Assembly (NCBI RefSeq): GCF_001685025.1
Contig: NZ_MAYU01000023.1
Location: forward strand, 62,001-126,000
DNA length: 64,000 nt
From: Bacillus sp. FJAT-27225
GTDB taxonomy: Bacteria > Bacillota > Bacilli > Bacillales > Cytobacillaceae
Direction of reading: 5' to 3'
Shown here: positions 41,104 to 48,849 of the stretch, piece by piece
Layout of the letters: every line of letters starts with the position of its first letter
Numbering within the stretch: position 1 is the first letter of the stretch
Program-made: the position numbers and the translations under genes
Notes under the pieces: model-generated
The model's database searches: none
Told to the model about the DNA's origin: nothing
Seen by the model: the letters and a program-made list of their open reading frames with translations, nothing else

Positions 41104-43288
41104 GTTCAGGAACGAACGCGATAAATATTTCAAAGAAGTAGAAAATGTCATTCATCCAAATGAAACTCTTGTTCCTACACACTGCAGCTATTGTGCAATG
41201 CAATGCGGAATGAACCTTCGCGTTAATACTGTAACCAATAAGATTATTGGAGTTGAACCTCGGTACGACTGGCCGGTGACACTCGGGAAGATGTGTCCGA
41301 AAGGCGTAACTGCATACCAGCAGGTTAACCACCAAGACCGAATCCTGAAGCCGCTCATCCGTGACGATGCTTCCTTGAAAGGAACAAAAGAGGGGTTCCG
41401 TGAAGCTACATGGGAAGAAGCATACGACCTGATTGTGAAAAACTTTAAGAAACTCCAGGGTGAGTATGGAAAGGATAGCGTTTCTGTGTATGGCGGGGTT
41501 TCAATGACAAACGAGAAGTGCTACTTAACTGGAAAATTCGCACGTGTTGGCCTTCAAACAAGATACATCGACTATAATGGCCGTTTCTGTATGTCCAGTG
41601 CGGCTGGCGGATTGAACCGTTCTTTGGGAATCGACCGCGGCTCGACTGTGCCTTGGACTGATGTCCATGAAACGGACTTACTGTTTATTGCTGGAAGCAA
41701 CACGGCTGAATGCCACCCGACTTCGATGTTTCGTGTATGGAACGTTCAGGAGCGAGGAGGCTACTTGATCATTGCCGACCCGCGCGAAACTCCAATTGCA
41801 AGAAGGGCGGATGTCCATCTTGATCTAAGGCCGGGAACTGACCTTGCACTGGCAAATGGAATTGTAAACCTGCTCATCCAAAATGGCTATGCTGATAGTG
41901 ATTTTGTCAATCACCATACAAATGGCTTTGAAGAGCTGAAAGAACTAGTAAAAGAATTTACTCCTGAATATACAAGCTTGATCACAGGCGTTTCACCTGA
42001 AAAAATTATCCGTGCAGCCGAGCTGTTCGGAAAGGCGCCAAATGCGATTGTCATGTTCGCCCGCGGAATTGAACAGCAGCAAAAAGGCGTTGATAATGTT
42101 TCCGCTTATGTGAATATGTCTCTTGTTACTGGTAAAATCGGCCGTCCGAAAGCAGGGGTTGCAACAATTACAGGACAGGGTAATGGACAGGGAGGACGCG
42201 AACATGGCCAGAAGGCTGACGCGCTTCCAGGCTATCGTAAAATTGCCTATCCGGAGCATGTCCGAGAGATTGCCGAAGTGTGGGGGATTCAGCCGGAAGA
42301 AATGCCGCAGGCCGGAGTTTCCGCATACGAAATGTTTGGGCTGATGGAACAAAAAACAATCCGCGCCCTCTATCTGCTCTGTTCAAACCCTGCTGTATCG
42401 GCGCCAAACCTGAACTATGTCAGGGAACAAATGAAGAATCTCGATTTCATGGTCTGCGTTGACTTCTACATGTCTGAATCAGCCGAGTTTGCGGATGTAA
42501 TCTTGCCTACAACAACATGGGCCGAGGATGAAGGAACAACAACGAACGTAGAAGGACGGATTATAAAAATCAACCAGGCTCAAAAGCCTCTTGGAGAATC
42601 AAAGCCAGATTGGAAAATTCAGATTGAGATTGCTGAGAGGATGGGCCGCGGGCAGTATTTCTCTCATTTAAAAACGCCGCTTGATATATTCAATGAGCTT
42701 CGCCGTGCCTCTAAAGGCGGAATCGCGGATTATTCCGGTGTAACATGGGAAAAGATTGAGAAACAGGATGGCGTCTTCTGGCCTTGCAAGAGCGAAGATG
42801 ACCCGGGAACACCACATTTGTTCCTAGATAAGAAATTTTATCATCCAGATGGAAAAGCGAAATTATTTGCGCTTCCATATACACCACCGGCGGAGGAGCC
42901 AGATGAAGAGTTCCCGCTTCGACTGACAACTGGCCGTGTTGTGTATCATTATCTATCAGGCAACCAAACTCGCAGGATACAATTCTTGCATGATATGTGT
43001 CCGGAGCCTTTTGTAGAGGTTCACCCTGAAACTGCTGCAAAATACGGCATTGAACATGAAGAAAGAGTGCGCCTATACACACGCCGTGGTGAAGCGGAAT
43101 ACCCGGTTAAAATTACCGAAGCAATCAGAAAAGATACAGTATTTGTCCCATATTCATGGGGACATGAGAAGGCAGTTAACCTGCTGACAATACCAGCCCT
43201 GGACCCAATCAGCCGCATGCCGGAATTCAAGGCTTGCGCCGCGCAAATTGAGAAGATAGAAAAACGTAAAGTGGAGAAGGTGCACTAA
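41090..43288 (+). CDS. Molybdopterin oxidoreductase, Nas/Nap-type nitrate reductase-like
   Basis: 732 residues. The N-terminal [4Fe-4S] site is Cys32-x2-Cys35-x3-Cys39...Cys69 (THCSYCAMQC, KMCPKG). The molybdenum ligand is Cys167 in GRFCMSSAAGG, the pattern of NasC/NapA; formate dehydrogenases have Sec/Cys-His and NarG has Asp. TGQGNGQGGREHGQKAD and FADVILPTTTWAEDEGTTTN bind the bis-MGD cofactor. There is no Tat signal, so the enzyme is cytoplasmic. It lacks the extra C-terminal [2Fe-2S] of some NasC. Its likely reaction is nitrate to nitrite, with electrons from the cytochrome b partner. The start follows AAGGAGG. The Nre-type regulators downstream support nitrate; other oxyanions are possible. 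Confidence 0.85.
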   Translation: MQKVEFRNERDKYFKEVENVIHPNETLVPTHCSYCAMQCGMNLRVNTVTNKIIGVEPRYDWPVTLGKMCPKGVTAYQQVNHQDRILKPLIRDDASLKGTKEGFREATWEEAYDLIVKNFKKLQGEYGKDSVSVYGGVSMTNEKCYLTGKFARVGLQTRYIDYNGRFCMSSAAGGLNRSLGIDRGSTVPWTDVHETDLLFIAGSNTAECHPTSMFRVWNVQERGGYLIIADPRETPIARRADVHLDLRPGTDLALANGIVNLLIQNGYADSDFVNHHTNGFEELKELVKEFTPEYTSLITGVSPEKIIRAAELFGKAPNAIVMFARGIEQQQKGVDNVSAYVNMSLVTGKIGRPKAGVATITGQGNGQGGREHGQKADALPGYRKIAYPEHVREIAEVWGIQPEEMPQAGVSAYEMFGLMEQKTIRALYLLCSNPAVSAPNLNYVREQMKNLDFMVCVDFYMSESAEFADVILPTTTWAEDEGTTTNVEGRIIKINQAQKPLGESKPDWKIQIEIAERMGRGQYFSHLKTPLDIFNELRRASKGGIADYSGVTWEKIEKQDGVFWPCKSEDDPGTPHLFLDKKFYHPDGKAKLFALPYTPPAEEPDEEFPLRLTTGRVVYHYLSGNQTRRIQFLHDMCPEPFVEVHPETAAKYGIEHEERVRLYTRRGEAEYPVKITEAIRKDTVFVPYSWGHEKAVNLLTIPALDPISRMPEFKACAAQIEKIEKRKVEKVH

Positions 43289-43852
43289 ATGGATAAAAGG
43301 TTATATCTAGAACTTGAAAACTGCATAGGGTGCCGTTCGTGCCTTGCCGCCTGTACACAGTGCGGCGGGCACGAAGAAAAAAACCGGAATTACGTTTATG
43401 ACGTAAATCCGTTGGTTGACCGCCAGACGATGCCTCTTATGTGCCTTCATTGCGTGAATCCGGCATGTGCAAGAAGCTGTCCGGCACAAGCAATCCAAAT
43501 CCATGAAACAGGCGCAGTTCTTTCCGCACTCGTTGAAAAATGCATTGGCTGCCAAAACTGTACGATTGCCTGCCCTTATGGAATCCCGAAATTTGATACC
43601 GAGCAGAACTTAATGTATAAATGCGACCTCTGCATTGACCGCTCAAAAGATGGCATCCCGCCAATGTGCGCGAGTGTCTGCCCGACAAACACGCTTCAAT
43701 GGCTAACTGATGAGGAAATTGATGCAAAACGAAAGCAATTCAATCTGGATAACGGCGGAAAATGGGTAACAAGCCTTCCGTATCTAGAGGGAGAAACAAA
43801 TGTAAAAGTGAACCTGCCTGGCATTCTGCAGGGCGTTACGAAATTGTTTTAA
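43289..43852 (+). CDS. Four-cluster ferredoxin subunit (NrfC/HybA/DmsB type)
   Basis: 187 residues with four cysteine groups: CIGCRSCLAAC, CLHCVNPACARSCP, CIGCQNCTIACPYG and CDLCIDRS...CASVCP. These give four [4Fe-4S] clusters, as in the electron-transfer subunits of molybdoenzymes. There is no signal peptide, so it is on the cytoplasmic side with the catalytic subunit. It starts at the base directly after the previous stop, a tight operon. Electrons would pass from heme b to this protein and on to the Mo-bis-MGD. Confidence 0.9.
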   Translation: MDKRLYLELENCIGCRSCLAACTQCGGHEEKNRNYVYDVNPLVDRQTMPLMCLHCVNPACARSCPAQAIQIHETGAVLSALVEKCIGCQNCTIACPYGIPKFDTEQNLMYKCDLCIDRSKDGIPPMCASVCPTNTLQWLTDEEIDAKRKQFNLDNGGKWVTSLPYLEGETNVKVNLPGILQGVTKLF

Positions 43853-43864
43853 GGAGGGATTGGC

Positions 43865-44389
43865 ATGTCAGAGAAAAATAATATAATCCCGTTCGAAGAA
43901 GATAATTATACCCATAATATAAATCGCAACAACGAACGAAAGCTCGACCGTCGCGGCTTCATGAAAACCCTTGTCGGGGCGGCTGGCGTTTTCGCAGTCT
44001 CTTCCCTGCCTTGGGGAGCGATGGCTGCCAAGGAACTGATCGGACTTGGCGAAAAAGAATACCCGCGCCAGAAAATTGCTGACCTTGATTCTGTGGCAAT
44101 CGGTGATGCTGTGGAATTCAATTTTCCTGGTGAACACGATAGTGCAATTATGATAAGGCTATCGGAAAAAAAGTTTGTTGCGTATCAAAATGCATGTACC
44201 CATCTTCGCTGCCCGGTTTTTTGGAATAAGGAAGAAAATGATTTGCTTTGCCCATGCCATCACGGCAAATTCAATGTTGAAACCGGTGCGCCAACAGCCG
44301 GCCCGCCAAGAAGGCCGCTTCCGGAAATATTCGTGCAGGTGGATAAAGGTGCAATTTATGCAACAGGGGTGAAACGCTATGAAGCCTAG
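43865..44389 (+). CDS. Rieske iron-sulfur protein with Tat signal
   Basis: 174 residues. Near residue 35, KLDRRGFMKTLVGAAGVFAVSS is a twin-arginine signal or anchor. The Rieske domain has box 1 CTHLRC (Cys111, His113, Cys116) and box 2 CPCHHG (Cys129, Cys131, His132). In the known fold Cys111, His113, Cys129 and His132 bind the [2Fe-2S] cluster, and Cys116/Cys131 form a disulfide. It resembles QcrA more than NasE-type small subunits. It is placed outside the membrane, opposite the catalytic subunit, so it may oxidise menaquinol together with the cytochrome b. Such a subunit is not part of NarGHI. ATG 43865 follows AAGGAGGGA. Confidence 0.85.
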   Translation: MSEKNNIIPFEEDNYTHNINRNNERKLDRRGFMKTLVGAAGVFAVSSLPWGAMAAKELIGLGEKEYPRQKIADLDSVAIGDAVEFNFPGEHDSAIMIRLSEKKFVAYQNACTHLRCPVFWNKEENDLLCPCHHGKFNVETGAPTAGPPRRPLPEIFVQVDKGAIYATGVKRYEA

Positions 44390-44579
44390 CAAAGTTAACT
44401 TTTTCATCCTTTGTGCAATTTTAATGCTGAATATCATTTGTACCCATTACATGGTCCAGCAATACTTTTTCGAAAACTATGCCAACTCCCTCATATTTGG
44501 CACACTCAATGTTTTGCTTTTTCCAGTTGCCCTATTCGTGTATAAGCGTGACCGCAAGAAGGAGCGTGAAAGCAGATGA
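44379..44579 (+). CDS. Small membrane protein of the nitrate-reductase-like operon
   Basis: 66 residues, two predicted helices (about 7-27 and 34-53) and a strongly basic C-terminus (YKRDRKKERESR). It overlaps the Rieske gene by 11 bases and the next gene by four, so it is part of the operon. It may be a small subunit or assembly partner of the membrane complex. I do not recognise the family. Confidence 0.65.
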   Translation: MKPSKVNFFILCAILMLNIICTHYMVQQYFFENYANSLIFGTLNVLLFPVALFVYKRDRKKERESR

Positions 44580-44893
44580 TGAACAGCGAAACGTACATCG
44601 ACTTTATTTTTGCCAGGAAAGCAGCAGACAGCGGGTTTTCACAGGAAATCGATTCATTGCTGGCCGAGTTGTTTCCAAGCAAGCGGATCTCCTGGTACTT
44701 GGATGAGAAGGTTTCCGAAGGTGCGGATGTAGTGATCGCTGAAATCAAAGGGATGAGTCCGTTCCAAAATGAAGATGAGGCAATTGAATTTATTGAACAG
44801 AGGGCTGGAGACACATTCTGGGAGTATCTCCAAGGCTATAAAATCTTCATTTATCCAAATAAAAGAGGGTGTGGCAGCTGTGGAACCCACTAG
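44576..44893 (+). CDS. Unknown cytoplasmic protein of the operon, C-terminal CGSCGTH
   Basis: 105 residues, acidic, without a membrane segment. It has ISWYLDEKVSEGADVVIAEIKG, NEDEAIEFIEQRAG and the end NKRGCGSCGTH. The closing CxxC-G-T-H could bind a metal or iron-sulfur cluster. It sits where nitrate-reductase operons carry their maturation factor (NarJ), but there is no sequence likeness. The start is ATG 44576; an ATG one codon later is possible. It overlaps both neighbours. Confidence 0.6.
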   Translation: MMNSETYIDFIFARKAADSGFSQEIDSLLAELFPSKRISWYLDEKVSEGADVVIAEIKGMSPFQNEDEAIEFIEQRAGDTFWEYLQGYKIFIYPNKRGCGSCGTH

Positions 44894-45152
44894 ATTGAAA
44901 CAGTTAAAACGATTTGAAGGCCGAACGGTTGAACTGGCTATTAAAGATTCCGAGGGCGATGACCAGGCCCCTGCAATCCGCAAGACAATCAAGTATGTCC
45001 TTATGTGTCCGGACGGGACCCATATCCGCTTTTATTTTGATTCCAATAAATTCCTTGCGATTCCGTATTCCAGTGAGTTTGCGGGCAGCGAGAATGAATT
45101 GACCGCCTATGATGCGGAAAGCTCATTATTATATGTAGTAAGGACGATTTAG
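44880..45152 (+). CDS. Unknown 90-residue protein of the operon
   Basis: The GTG at 44880 has AGAGGG ten bases upstream and lies inside the end of the previous gene. The protein has VEPTRLKQLKRFEGRTVELAI, TIKYVLMCPDGTHIRFYFD and FAGSENELTAYDAESSLLYVVRTI. It is soluble, probably a small beta-rich domain, with one cysteine. The family is not recognised. The overlap indicates translational coupling, and its place between enzyme and regulator genes suggests a role in assembly or sensing. Frame extension upstream to 44769 lacks a start signal. Confidence 0.6.
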   Translation: MEPTRLKQLKRFEGRTVELAIKDSEGDDQAPAIRKTIKYVLMCPDGTHIRFYFDSNKFLAIPYSSEFAGSENELTAYDAESSLLYVVRTI

Positions 45153-45178
45153 CGTTACACTTCTGGGAGGTAGGAAGC

Positions 45179-45838
45179 ATGATGGAGCTTTCAGCAGGAA
45201 GCAAGGAAATCAGCTCATATATTATTCAGGCTCAGGAGGATGAGCTAAAGCGAATTGCACTTGATCTTCATGAAGGGGTCGGGCAAAACCTATATAGTGT
45301 TTTTAATGGGCTTCAGCTGATCCAAAATGCTGTCCAGGACCCTTCGATGAAGGCCTACGTAAAGGAAATGTCCCAGCTAATGGAAAGAACGATTCAGGAA
45401 ATCCGCCTGCTGTCCGTCGAGCTGCACCCGCCGACATTGGGAACTCTCGGCCTTGTTCCTGCAATTAAGAGCTATATTAAGCTTTATACCTCCACTTACG
45501 GTATCGTTGTCAATGTAATGGTGGATGGAGACGAAAAGCCCGTATATGAAATGGGCAGGGTTGCAGTCTTCAGAGTATGCCAGGAAGCACTTGCAAACAT
45601 TGCCCAATATGCCGATGCCTGCCATGTTGATATGAAAATCAGTTGGGCTTCTGACGAGCTTTTAATTGAAATAAAGGATTTTGGCAAAGGATTTGAATTT
45701 AATCAAGGTGTCCATCCTTTTAAAACATCTGGCCTTGCTGCGATGAAGGAAAGGATGCTTCTGGCTGGCGGGGATTGCAGGATTTCCTCTACAATAGGGG
45801 AAGGTACACGGATCGAATTAGCCTTGCCGCTTGCGTAA
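45179..45838 (+). CDS. Short HPK7-type histidine kinase without a sensor domain
   Basis: 219 residues. The HisKA_3 domain has the phospho-histidine in ALDLHEGVGQNLYSV at about residue 31 and SVELHPPTLGTLGLVPAI. The ATPase domain has EALANIAQYA, DFGKGF and GLAAMKERMLLAGG. This is the kinase core of NreB/DegS/LiaS-type sensors, but only about 20 residues precede it, so sensing must come from a partner, perhaps NreA or the small proteins upstream. ATG 45179 follows GGGAGGTAGG. It is 27 bases past the operon's unknown protein, so transcription is probably shared. Confidence 0.85.
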   Translation: MMELSAGSKEISSYIIQAQEDELKRIALDLHEGVGQNLYSVFNGLQLIQNAVQDPSMKAYVKEMSQLMERTIQEIRLLSVELHPPTLGTLGLVPAIKSYIKLYTSTYGIVVNVMVDGDEKPVYEMGRVAVFRVCQEALANIAQYADACHVDMKISWASDELLIEIKDFGKGFEFNQGVHPFKTSGLAAMKERMLLAGGDCRISSTIGEGTRIELALPLA

Positions 45839-45873
45839 GTCCAGAATAGGTACGATGTAAAGGGGAGTTTGTC

Positions 45874-46527
45874 TTGATTAATATCCTGCTTGTCGATGAC
45901 CATGCTGTCGTAAGAATGGGGTTATCCATGCTGCTCAATTCCCATCCTGATATGAGGGTGGTTGGAGAAGCATCAGAAGGAAACGAGGGAATCCGAAAGG
46001 CACTTGACCTAAAACCAAATGTTATCATTATGGATCTCAGCATGCCGCATGGAAAAGACGGTCTGTCGGCGACAACAGAGTTGAAAAAGCTGATGCCTAA
46101 TGTAAATATCCTGATTCTCACCATGCATGACGATGAAGAATATTTGTTCAGGGCAATCCAAGCCGGAGCCTCAGGTTGTATTTTAAAAAGTGCTCCGCAT
46201 GATGAGCTATTGGGTGCGATCCAGTCTGTTGCAAATGGGGAAGCATACCTGCATCCCGCAGCGACAAAACGGCTGATGGAAGAATATATGGGGGCCATGA
46301 AACAAGGAAATCAGGATACAATGAACCTTTTATCGGATCGGGAAAAAGAGGTATTAACCTTGATTGCCAAAGGGTTTTCCAATAAGAAAATTGCTGAACA
46401 GCTTGTGATTTCTGTCAAAACAGTCGAGACGCATAAAAGTAAGGTCATGGAGAAGCTTCAACTAAAGACGAGGCCGGAGCTTGTCCAGTATGCGATTAAA
46501 AAAGGATTGTTGGGCTATGGGCTGTGA
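45874..46527 (+). CDS. nreC: NarL/NreC-type response regulator
   Basis: 217 residues. The receiver domain has ILLVDDHAVVRMG (acidic Asp8-Asp9), phospho-acceptor Asp54 in VIIMDLSMP, and a conserved Lys near LILTMHDD...LKSAP. The LuxR-type helix-turn-helix is LSDREKEVLTLIAKGFSNKKIAEQLVISVKTVETHKSKVMEKL. It should bind DNA as a dimer and switch on the nitrate-reductase-like operon, as NreC does in staphylococci. TTG 45874 is the start, with AAGGGGA upstream. The two kinase genes flank it. Confidence 0.87.
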   Translation: MINILLVDDHAVVRMGLSMLLNSHPDMRVVGEASEGNEGIRKALDLKPNVIIMDLSMPHGKDGLSATTELKKLMPNVNILILTMHDDEEYLFRAIQAGASGCILKSAPHDELLGAIQSVANGEAYLHPAATKRLMEEYMGAMKQGNQDTMNLLSDREKEVLTLIAKGFSNKKIAEQLVISVKTVETHKSKVMEKLQLKTRPELVQYAIKKGLLGYGL

Positions 46528-46542
46528 AAGGAGTAAACCCCG

Positions 46543-46995
46543 ATGGATGAACTTAGGAACCTGCAGCCAATCGGTGACATATGTGAGAAGCTAAGGCAGG
46601 CTATCGGCTGCGACTTTGTTGGCCTGGCCATCCAGAATCGCATTGGCCCGGATATCCGCTGGCATTTTGCCTCGGGAAACTTGAATGACAAATATGAACG
46701 GATTACGGTCCGGTTCGGAAAAGGGATTGCCGGAAAGGTCCTATCAAGCGGAAGCCCGATTCTTTCAGAGAACTTCCCTGAAAAAATACCCGGTAAAGCA
46801 ACCGATTATCCAATCATGCTAGCTGAAAAGCTAAAGTCCGCATATGCCGTTCCATTATTTTTCAATGGAATCCCGAAAGGTGTTTTGCTTGTGGGGAACC
46901 GTACAAATGAGTCTTTCGCCATTCATTGGTGTGCTGAAGTGAAGGAAGCTGCGAGTACCCTTGAAAAAATGCTTGAAGGATATATACAACATTAA
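46543..46995 (+). CDS. nreA: NreA-like GAF-domain nitrate receptor
   Basis: 150 residues, a single GAF domain (IGDICEKLRQAIGCDFVGLAIQNR, RFGKGIAGKVLSSGSPILSENFP, YAVPLFFNGIPKGVLLVGNR). The size equals that of staphylococcal NreA, which binds nitrate and controls NreB. Aromatic residues in IRWHFASGN fit the known pocket region, but I cannot verify the ligand residues. It lies directly between the regulator and the second kinase, as expected for an NreABC module. Start ATG 46543 follows GAAAGGAG. The name is by analogy. Confidence 0.72.
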   Translation: MDELRNLQPIGDICEKLRQAIGCDFVGLAIQNRIGPDIRWHFASGNLNDKYERITVRFGKGIAGKVLSSGSPILSENFPEKIPGKATDYPIMLAEKLKSAYAVPLFFNGIPKGVLLVGNRTNESFAIHWCAEVKEAASTLEKMLEGYIQH

Positions 46996-47012
46996 TGCAG
47001 GAGGCTTTTTTA

Positions 47013-48353
47013 ATGGTGGAAGAAGGAGCAGCGGTAAACAGGATGGATTTTGGCGATGGAGTTGTTCTTTCTGACTTCAGCGGCAGAATTTCGTTTGTAA
47101 ATGGCAAAGCGTGTGAGATTTTTGGTTTAACTTCAACAGGTTACATCGGGCAAGGCCTGCATATTCATTCTCTTTTACCCGAAATTGACATTGAGGGCTG
47201 CCCACAAGGGTTAGTGATTAGTACATATGGACTTAATGCAGAGGGGGAAACATTTCCGCTCTTTTTCAGCATGAACAGCTTTGCATTGGATGGGGAGACA
47301 TACTCCCTATTTGTATTTCAGGATATTAAAAATCGGGCCCGCCTGGACAAAGAGCTCTCGCAGCCGCTAAATGAGCTCGTTGATTATAAGTTCGCGCTCG
47401 ACCAGTCAGCGATTGTCGCGATTACCGATAGGCGCGGGACAATAAAATATGTGAATGATAAGTTCTGTGAAATATCAAAATACCGGGCTGAAGAATTGAT
47501 TGGTGAGGATCACAGGATAATAAACTCGGGCTTTCATCCAAGGGAATTTTTCACCAATCTTTGGAGGGCGATTTCCAAAGGAGAAGTCTGGCAAGGCGAA
47601 ATCAAAAACCGGGCCAAAGATGGCAGCTTATACTGGGTTGATACAACGATTGTGCCTTTTTTGGATGAGTCAGGCAGACCGTATCAGTACTTGGCGATCC
47701 GCTTTGAAATTACAGAGCGAAAACGGATGGAGGCTGAGCTCCAGCGAATGATGGCTCGGATTATTGATGTCCAGGAAGAAGAGAGGAAACGGTTGTCGAG
47801 GGAGCTCCATGACGGGCTTGGGCAAAATTTATACAGCCACCTTATCACGATTAATAGGCTTTTGTCCGAGCTTGACCACCCGCTGCTTGTACAAATGCAA
47901 GAGGAAGCCATGGAACTGATTGAGGAGATCCGAAGCTTATCATGGGAATTGCGCCCATCCGTCCTGGATGATCTTGGTTTGGTTCCAGCCATCCGGTCAT
48001 TCTTGAACCGGTATTCAACCCATTATAATATTGATGTCCACTTTGAATGTGTACTCGGGCGCCGGCTTTCTGCCGGCACCGAGACAACGATTTACCGGGT
48101 AATCCAGGAAGCATTGACGAATGTCAGGAAGTATGCCGAGGTGAATGAAGCGCTGGTTGTGATTCGGGAATATGACGACGCTGTCCGGGTCATGATTGAG
48201 GACCGCGGCAAGGGATTTGACCCTGAATCGGCTTCACGGGGAGTCGGACTGTTTAGCATGGATGAGCGCGCACGTGCATCAGGCGGGGAACTCCAAATTA
48301 TCTCCTCACCTGGTAAAGGGACAAAGGTGATATTGGAAGTGCCTGCTGGGTGA
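47013..48353 (+). CDS. PAS/HPK7 histidine kinase, NreB-like
   Basis: 446 residues. PAS 1 is at about 10-115 (GVVLSDFSGRISFVNGKACEIFGL) and PAS 2 at about 120-240 (ALDQSAIVAITDRRGTIKYVNDKFCEIS), then HisKA_3 with SRELHDGLGQNLYSH and the ATPase domain (EALTNVRKYAEV, DRGKGFDP, GVGLFSMDERARASGG). Staphylococcal NreB senses oxygen through a four-cysteine [4Fe-4S] PAS. Here only three cysteines are in the N-terminal half, without CxxC pairs, so that sensor is missing. PAS ligand and signal are unknown. I chose ATG 47013 (AGGAGG seven bases upstream) over ATG 46995, which overlaps the previous stop by one base. Confidence 0.85.
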   Translation: MVEEGAAVNRMDFGDGVVLSDFSGRISFVNGKACEIFGLTSTGYIGQGLHIHSLLPEIDIEGCPQGLVISTYGLNAEGETFPLFFSMNSFALDGETYSLFVFQDIKNRARLDKELSQPLNELVDYKFALDQSAIVAITDRRGTIKYVNDKFCEISKYRAEELIGEDHRIINSGFHPREFFTNLWRAISKGEVWQGEIKNRAKDGSLYWVDTTIVPFLDESGRPYQYLAIRFEITERKRMEAELQRMMARIIDVQEEERKRLSRELHDGLGQNLYSHLITINRLLSELDHPLLVQMQEEAMELIEEIRSLSWELRPSVLDDLGLVPAIRSFLNRYSTHYNIDVHFECVLGRRLSAGTETTIYRVIQEALTNVRKYAEVNEALVVIREYDDAVRVMIEDRGKGFDPESASRGVGLFSMDERARASGGELQIISSPGKGTKVILEVPAG

Positions 48354-48849
48354 TTCTGTGGGATTCATTCCGAAGCTGGTTTGGCGTTGATTCTCTGAAC
48401 TTGACGTATCCTAAATCGTTCAGAGTGGCATCCAAATAGTAGAATATTGGTGTTTTGCAGCAGTTTGTTCCGAAGAGGGCAGGCTGTTTTTTTGTAAGAA
48501 GAAGAGTAGTGCTAGATGAAGGGTTTCGTGGACAATTCGGTTGGCCGAGAATGGTGAAATGTCCACCAAATGGGTTTTCGTGGACAATTCGGTTGGCTGA
48601 GAATGGTGAAATGTCCACCAAACAGGTTTTCGTGGACAATTTAGGTGTCCGAGACCGAGGAAATGTCCACGAAACGATTTTCGAGTGAAATTTGATTCGC
48701 CCTTATGATGTCATAGAAGGTTTTCAATTGCCTGTTCAATAGAAAAGAACGAACCGGCTGCGAAAAACCGCAAACCGGTTTGAAAAACTAGTATCAATGC
48801 CCTTATTGGCTCCTGGACCGCTTTTCGGTCGTTGATAGACTTTAGCGAA
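48354..48849. other. Intergenic region between convergent genes, with repeat array
   Basis: No gene. An 8-bp inverted repeat (CTCTGAAC/GTTCAGAG) lies at 48393-48425, the three-unit 52-bp repeat at 48524-48674, and AACCGG...CCGGTT around 48753-48780. Confidence 0.5.
48524..48674. repeat. Three tandem 52-bp repeats, each a 47-bp hairpin
   Basis: Units start at 48524, 48576 and 48628, exactly 52 bases apart. Each begins TTTCGTGGACA and ends TGTCCAC[C/G]AAA, which are inverted, so each unit can fold. The inner arms read TTCGGTTGGCYGAGA in units 1 and 2; unit 3 differs inside but keeps a perfect outer stem. The five-base linkers are TGGGT and CAGGT. Confidence 0.9.

Noticed and set aside
41090-43288. 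Formate dehydrogenase assignment for the molybdoenzyme
   Set aside because: The Mo-ligand region is RFCMSSA as in NasC/NapA, without the Cys/Sec-His pair of formate dehydrogenases, and Nre-type regulators follow.
48524-48674. The 52-bp repeats as a CRISPR array
   Set aside because: Linkers between units are only five bases and nearly constant, so there are no spacers, and no cas genes are present.
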